Assembly (NCBI GenBank): GCA_017992335.1
Contig: JAGOOU010000033.1
Location: 1-5,302 of the forward strand
Source: Candidatus Parcubacteria bacterium
GTDB taxonomy: Bacteria; Patescibacteriota; Minisyncoccia; Minisyncoccales; Minisyncoccaceae
DNA: 5,302 nucleotides
Direction of reading: 5' to 3'
Position numbers and translations under genes: made by a program. Within the stretch, counting starts at the first letter, position 1. The number at the start of each line of letters is the position of its first letter. The notes beneath the pieces were generated by a model. That model worked only from the letters and a program-made list of their open reading frames with translations, searched no databases and had not been told where the DNA came from. This document shows, one piece after another, positions 4,093-5,302 of this stretch.

Positions 4093-5302
4093 TATTATTC
4101 TCCTGTGATATTCTTGAAAAACCATCAGTATCTTTAACAACAACTATACTCTTAAATGATGGATAATCTTTAAAATTATCTTTGTGATCTATGACAAAAA
4201 TTGAATTATTTCCATCGTCAACCATATCTTGCAATATTTCAAGAACACTTGATATACCTTTATCATCCAAATAATTAGATAATACTTCATCGAGAAACAT
4301 AATATTCATTTTAGAAGATACATTTGTTTTTATTAAATCATTGAGTGCAAACAATATAGCCAAATTTAGTCTTCTTTTTTCACCACCAGAGAACATATCA
4401 TAAATACGATCTTTAGAATTAGATTTAATTATTTCATTTAAATCATTATCAAGTTGCAACGAAACAGATCCATCAAAGAAGCGGTCAAGATAATATTTTA
4501 TTTTACTATTAAAATAACCTATTATATTGTTAATGCACCAACTTTTCATACTATTTTTCTTTGAAGAGAGAGAATCTTCCCACCACTTTGTTATAATAAA
4601 TTCATGTTTCAACGTTTTTAATTCTTTTAAATAAACTTTTTTATCACCCGCATATTGTTTTGCTTGTGCAAGAAGAGTATTAAGATATTGTTTATCGATA
4701 AAATCTTTATTTTCTTTATCTCTTATTTGTTGTTCTATTTCTTTTTTCTTTTCATCAAGTTTATCTAATTCTTCCTCGTCCATTGTTTCTATTGTTTCTA
4801 TAGCTTCAAATTTTTCTTTAATCAATTGAGCACTTTTTTGTTGATTTGCTATTTTTGTTTCTAATTCATTAACCGACTTCTGTAGATCATCTTTTTTAAC
4901 AGACCATTGATTTATATTATTTTCATTATCTCCGATTTGTTTTTCTTTATTTTTTATATTCTCTTCTATTTTCTTTAAAAACTCAAGCTGAGAGTTTTTC
5001 CAATTTTTGAATTTATCTTCGTTTATGTTATTACTACAAACTGGACATTTATCTGGATTTTCATGAGCATGTTTTAAATCTTTTGATAATTTTTTAAATT
5101 CATCTCTTTCTTTTTTTAATTCTTCATTAAAAGTGTTTATATTATCCTGAGCTGTTTTTATAAAACCTTCATATTCTAGTTTGGTTGCTTTAATATTTTC
5201 AACTTCGTTATTGAGAGAAGATATTTTTTCGTTTTCATGATCATATGATAATTCTAAATCTTTTCTTTTTTTAGTAAGTTCATTTGATTCACGTATCTTA
5301 AT
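4082..5302 (-). CDS. gp46/Rad50/SbcC-like recombination nuclease subunit (5' end outside window)
   Basis: This is the ATPase subunit of a phage Mre11-Rad50-type complex (T4 gp46/gp47), which resects double-strand ends for recombination and recombination-dependent replication. The frame is open from the window edge to TAA at 4082, giving 406 visible residues. The zinc hook CPVC (Cys86 and Cys89, 5036-5047) is flanked on both sides by Lys/Glu-rich coiled coil. After about 140 residues of descending coil, the C-terminal ATPase lobe carries the ABC signature FSGGEK (4376-4393), Walker B IMFLDE (4286-4303), D-loop SNYLDD and H-loop IFVIDH (His at 4184-4186). The N-terminal lobe with Walker A lies outside. 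The coil is short compared with bacterial SbcC and closer to the roughly 560-aa T4 gp46. A TTG at 4825 is only an internal codon, not a start. The gene overlaps the next by 11 nt, and its nuclease partner gp47 is probably upstream, beyond the window. It is more AT-rich than uvsX. Confidence 0.92.
   Translation of the reverse strand: MKIRESNELTKKRKDLELSYDHENEKISSLNNEVENIKATKLEYEGFIKTAQDNINTFNEELKKERDEFKKLSKDLKHAHENPDKCPVCSNNINEDKFKNWKNSQLEFLKKIEENIKNKEKQIGDNENNINQWSVKKDDLQKSVNELETKIANQQKSAQLIKEKFEAIETIETMDEEELDKLDEKKKEIEQQIRDKENKDFIDKQYLNTLLAQAKQYAGDKKVYLKELKTLKHEFIITKWWEDSLSSKKNSMKSWCINNIIGYFNSKIKYYLDRFFDGSVSLQLDNDLNEIIKSNSKDRIYDMFSGGEKRRLNLAILFALNDLIKTNVSSKMNIMFLDEVLSNYLDDKGISSVLEILQDMVDDGNNSIFVIDHKDNFKDYPSFKSIVVVKDTDGFSRISQENNNET
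4100..4104 (-). promoter_or_regulatory. RBS deciding the start of the Pro-rich gene
   Basis: AGGAG lies 7 nt before the ATG at 4092, within the last codons of the gp46-like gene. It favours the 180-aa product over a longer one starting at 4143. Confidence 0.75.

Noticed and set aside
4093..4143. A 17-residue longer N terminus for the Pro-rich protein
   Set aside because: The internal ATG at 4092 has a well-placed AGGAG, whereas the 4143 start has none and overlaps the gp46-like gene by 62 nt.
4082..4825. A separate 247-aa gene starting at TTG 4825
   Set aside because: The frame stays open without a stop to the window edge and encodes the zinc hook and coiled coil, so this is the C-terminal part of one larger gene.

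Overview
The window looks like part of the early replication/recombination region of a large tailed dsDNA phage with an AT-rich genome. Every credible gene lies on the minus strand. Genes are tightly packed, with gaps of 0-45 nt and one 11-nt overlap, and nearly every start has a strong AAGGAG-type Shine-Dalgarno site. Two hallmark proteins identify the module: a gp46/Rad50-like recombination nuclease subunit and a UvsX/RecA-like recombinase. A third recognisable gene encodes a phage peptide deformylase. The host cannot be named from this sequence. The strong SD sites only suggest a host that uses SD-led initiation.

In transcription order (high to low coordinates), the window opens inside the gp46-like gene (5302-4082, 5' end missing), which retains the zinc hook, ABC signature, Walker B and H-loop. 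Next comes a 180-aa, Pro-rich, probably disordered protein with an acidic Phe-Phe tail (4092-3550). Four small unrecognised genes follow: 81 aa (3533-3288), 98 aa (3268-2972), 100 aa with a GTG start abutting the previous stop (2971-2669), and 90 aa (2623-2351). A 147-aa protein with a GspE N-terminal/MshEN-like repeat (2339-1896) then precedes the UvsX-like recombinase (1882-590). After a 135-nt gap, a peptide deformylase with a long N-terminal extension begins (454-1, 3' end missing).

The 135-nt gap is the largest non-coding stretch. It holds a striking structure: 10-bp GC-rich arms at 473-482 and 573-582, a nearly co-centred 8-bp hairpin between them, and a run of seven T on the coding strand directly after the last arm and directly before the deformylase SD site. 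It may be a terminator/attenuator, a processed or structured RNA, or a very small inverted-repeat element.

Functionally, the gp46-like subunit (with a gp47-like nuclease presumably outside the window) would process DNA ends, and UvsX would form the strand-exchange filament. The small proteins between them are candidates for accessory roles such as mediator or single-strand-binding partner, but only their position supports this. The deformylase would act on nascent N-formylmethionyl proteins and is probably not part of recombination itself.
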